Below are positions 63,966 to 64,000 of a stretch of DNA of 64,000 nucleotides, one piece after another. The notes below the pieces were generated by a model. That model worked only from the letters and a program-made list of their open reading frames with translations. It ran no database searches and had not been told where the DNA came from. The translations under genes were made by a program, and so were the position numbers. Position 1 is the first letter of the stretch. Every line of letters starts with the position of its first letter. Source of the stretch: Arion vulgaris (taxonomy: Eukaryota > Mollusca > Gastropoda > Stylommatophora > Arionidae); the NCBI GenBank assembly GCA_020796225.1, contig CM036775.1:4351393-4415392 (forward strand), given 5' to 3'.

Positions 63966-64000
63966 ATAAGAAAGAAGTATTGCAAGCAGATCACATAGCA

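Noticed and set aside
61065..64000. COQ5 exon 5 (AWVLGDAEELPF-like) at the right edge
   Set aside because: No matching coding segment with splice sites was found; the region is SINE and LINE debris.

Overview
The window is spliced eukaryotic DNA, about 40% GC by eye and dominated by retroposons. Nothing in it looks bacterial or viral. The protein matches and the mix of SINEs, LINE fragments and MITEs suggest an invertebrate animal, probably a gastropod or other mollusc. The species is an inference and was not tested.

Two host genes sit head to head about 240 bp apart. The minus strand carries a HEATR6 orthologue (HEAT/ARM-repeat protein, DUF4042 family). I could place 21 coding exons from a start codon at 54023 down to 2243, in the same order as the vertebrate protein, roughly 1,195 codons. 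The last ~100 C-terminal residues lie off the left edge. The plus strand carries COQ5 (mitochondrial ubiquinone-pathway C-methyltransferase). Its first four coding exons lie between 54264 and 61064, and the gene runs off the right edge. The short shared 5' region is a candidate bidirectional promoter. Several conserved exons of both genes hold single-base indels, mostly at short homopolymers. I read these as uncorrected long-read errors rather than gene death.

Nearly all intron sequence is mobile-element debris. The labels used here are mine. SINEs: S1, S2 and S3 share a core (ATGTCGTAAGAGGCGACT) but have different tails, all ending in GAA repeats; S4 is tRNA-like with a poly(A) tail; S5 is tRNA-like; S6 is a short retroposon; S7, S8 and S9 are further tRNA-like families. 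LINE 3' fragments: A (ends in ATT repeats), B and C (RNase H types), D, E, F, G, I, and H (C-terminal zinc finger). DNA elements: one inactivated mariner (17962-19286), two TA-flanked MITEs, two back-to-back hAT-type MITEs, a hAT transposase fragment, and a ~2.8 kb fold-back element with ~1 kb inverted arms (23956-26771). Many insertions are nested and keep readable target-site duplications.

The most unusual region is 12.93-16.88 kb. HEATR6 exon 15 (15881-16046) lies between two large tandem arrays. The array on its 5' splice-site side has ~85 copies of a 27-bp unit carrying CAG|GTATAT on the gene strand, and the real donor is itself the edge of that array. The array on its 3' splice-site side has ~35 copies of a 23-bp unit carrying a branch-point-like CCTAAC and TTTTAG. 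A LINE H copy sits inside the first array. A second LINE H copy at 34839-36949 carries a shrunken copy of that array at its 3' end, which looks like 3' transduction followed by template switching.
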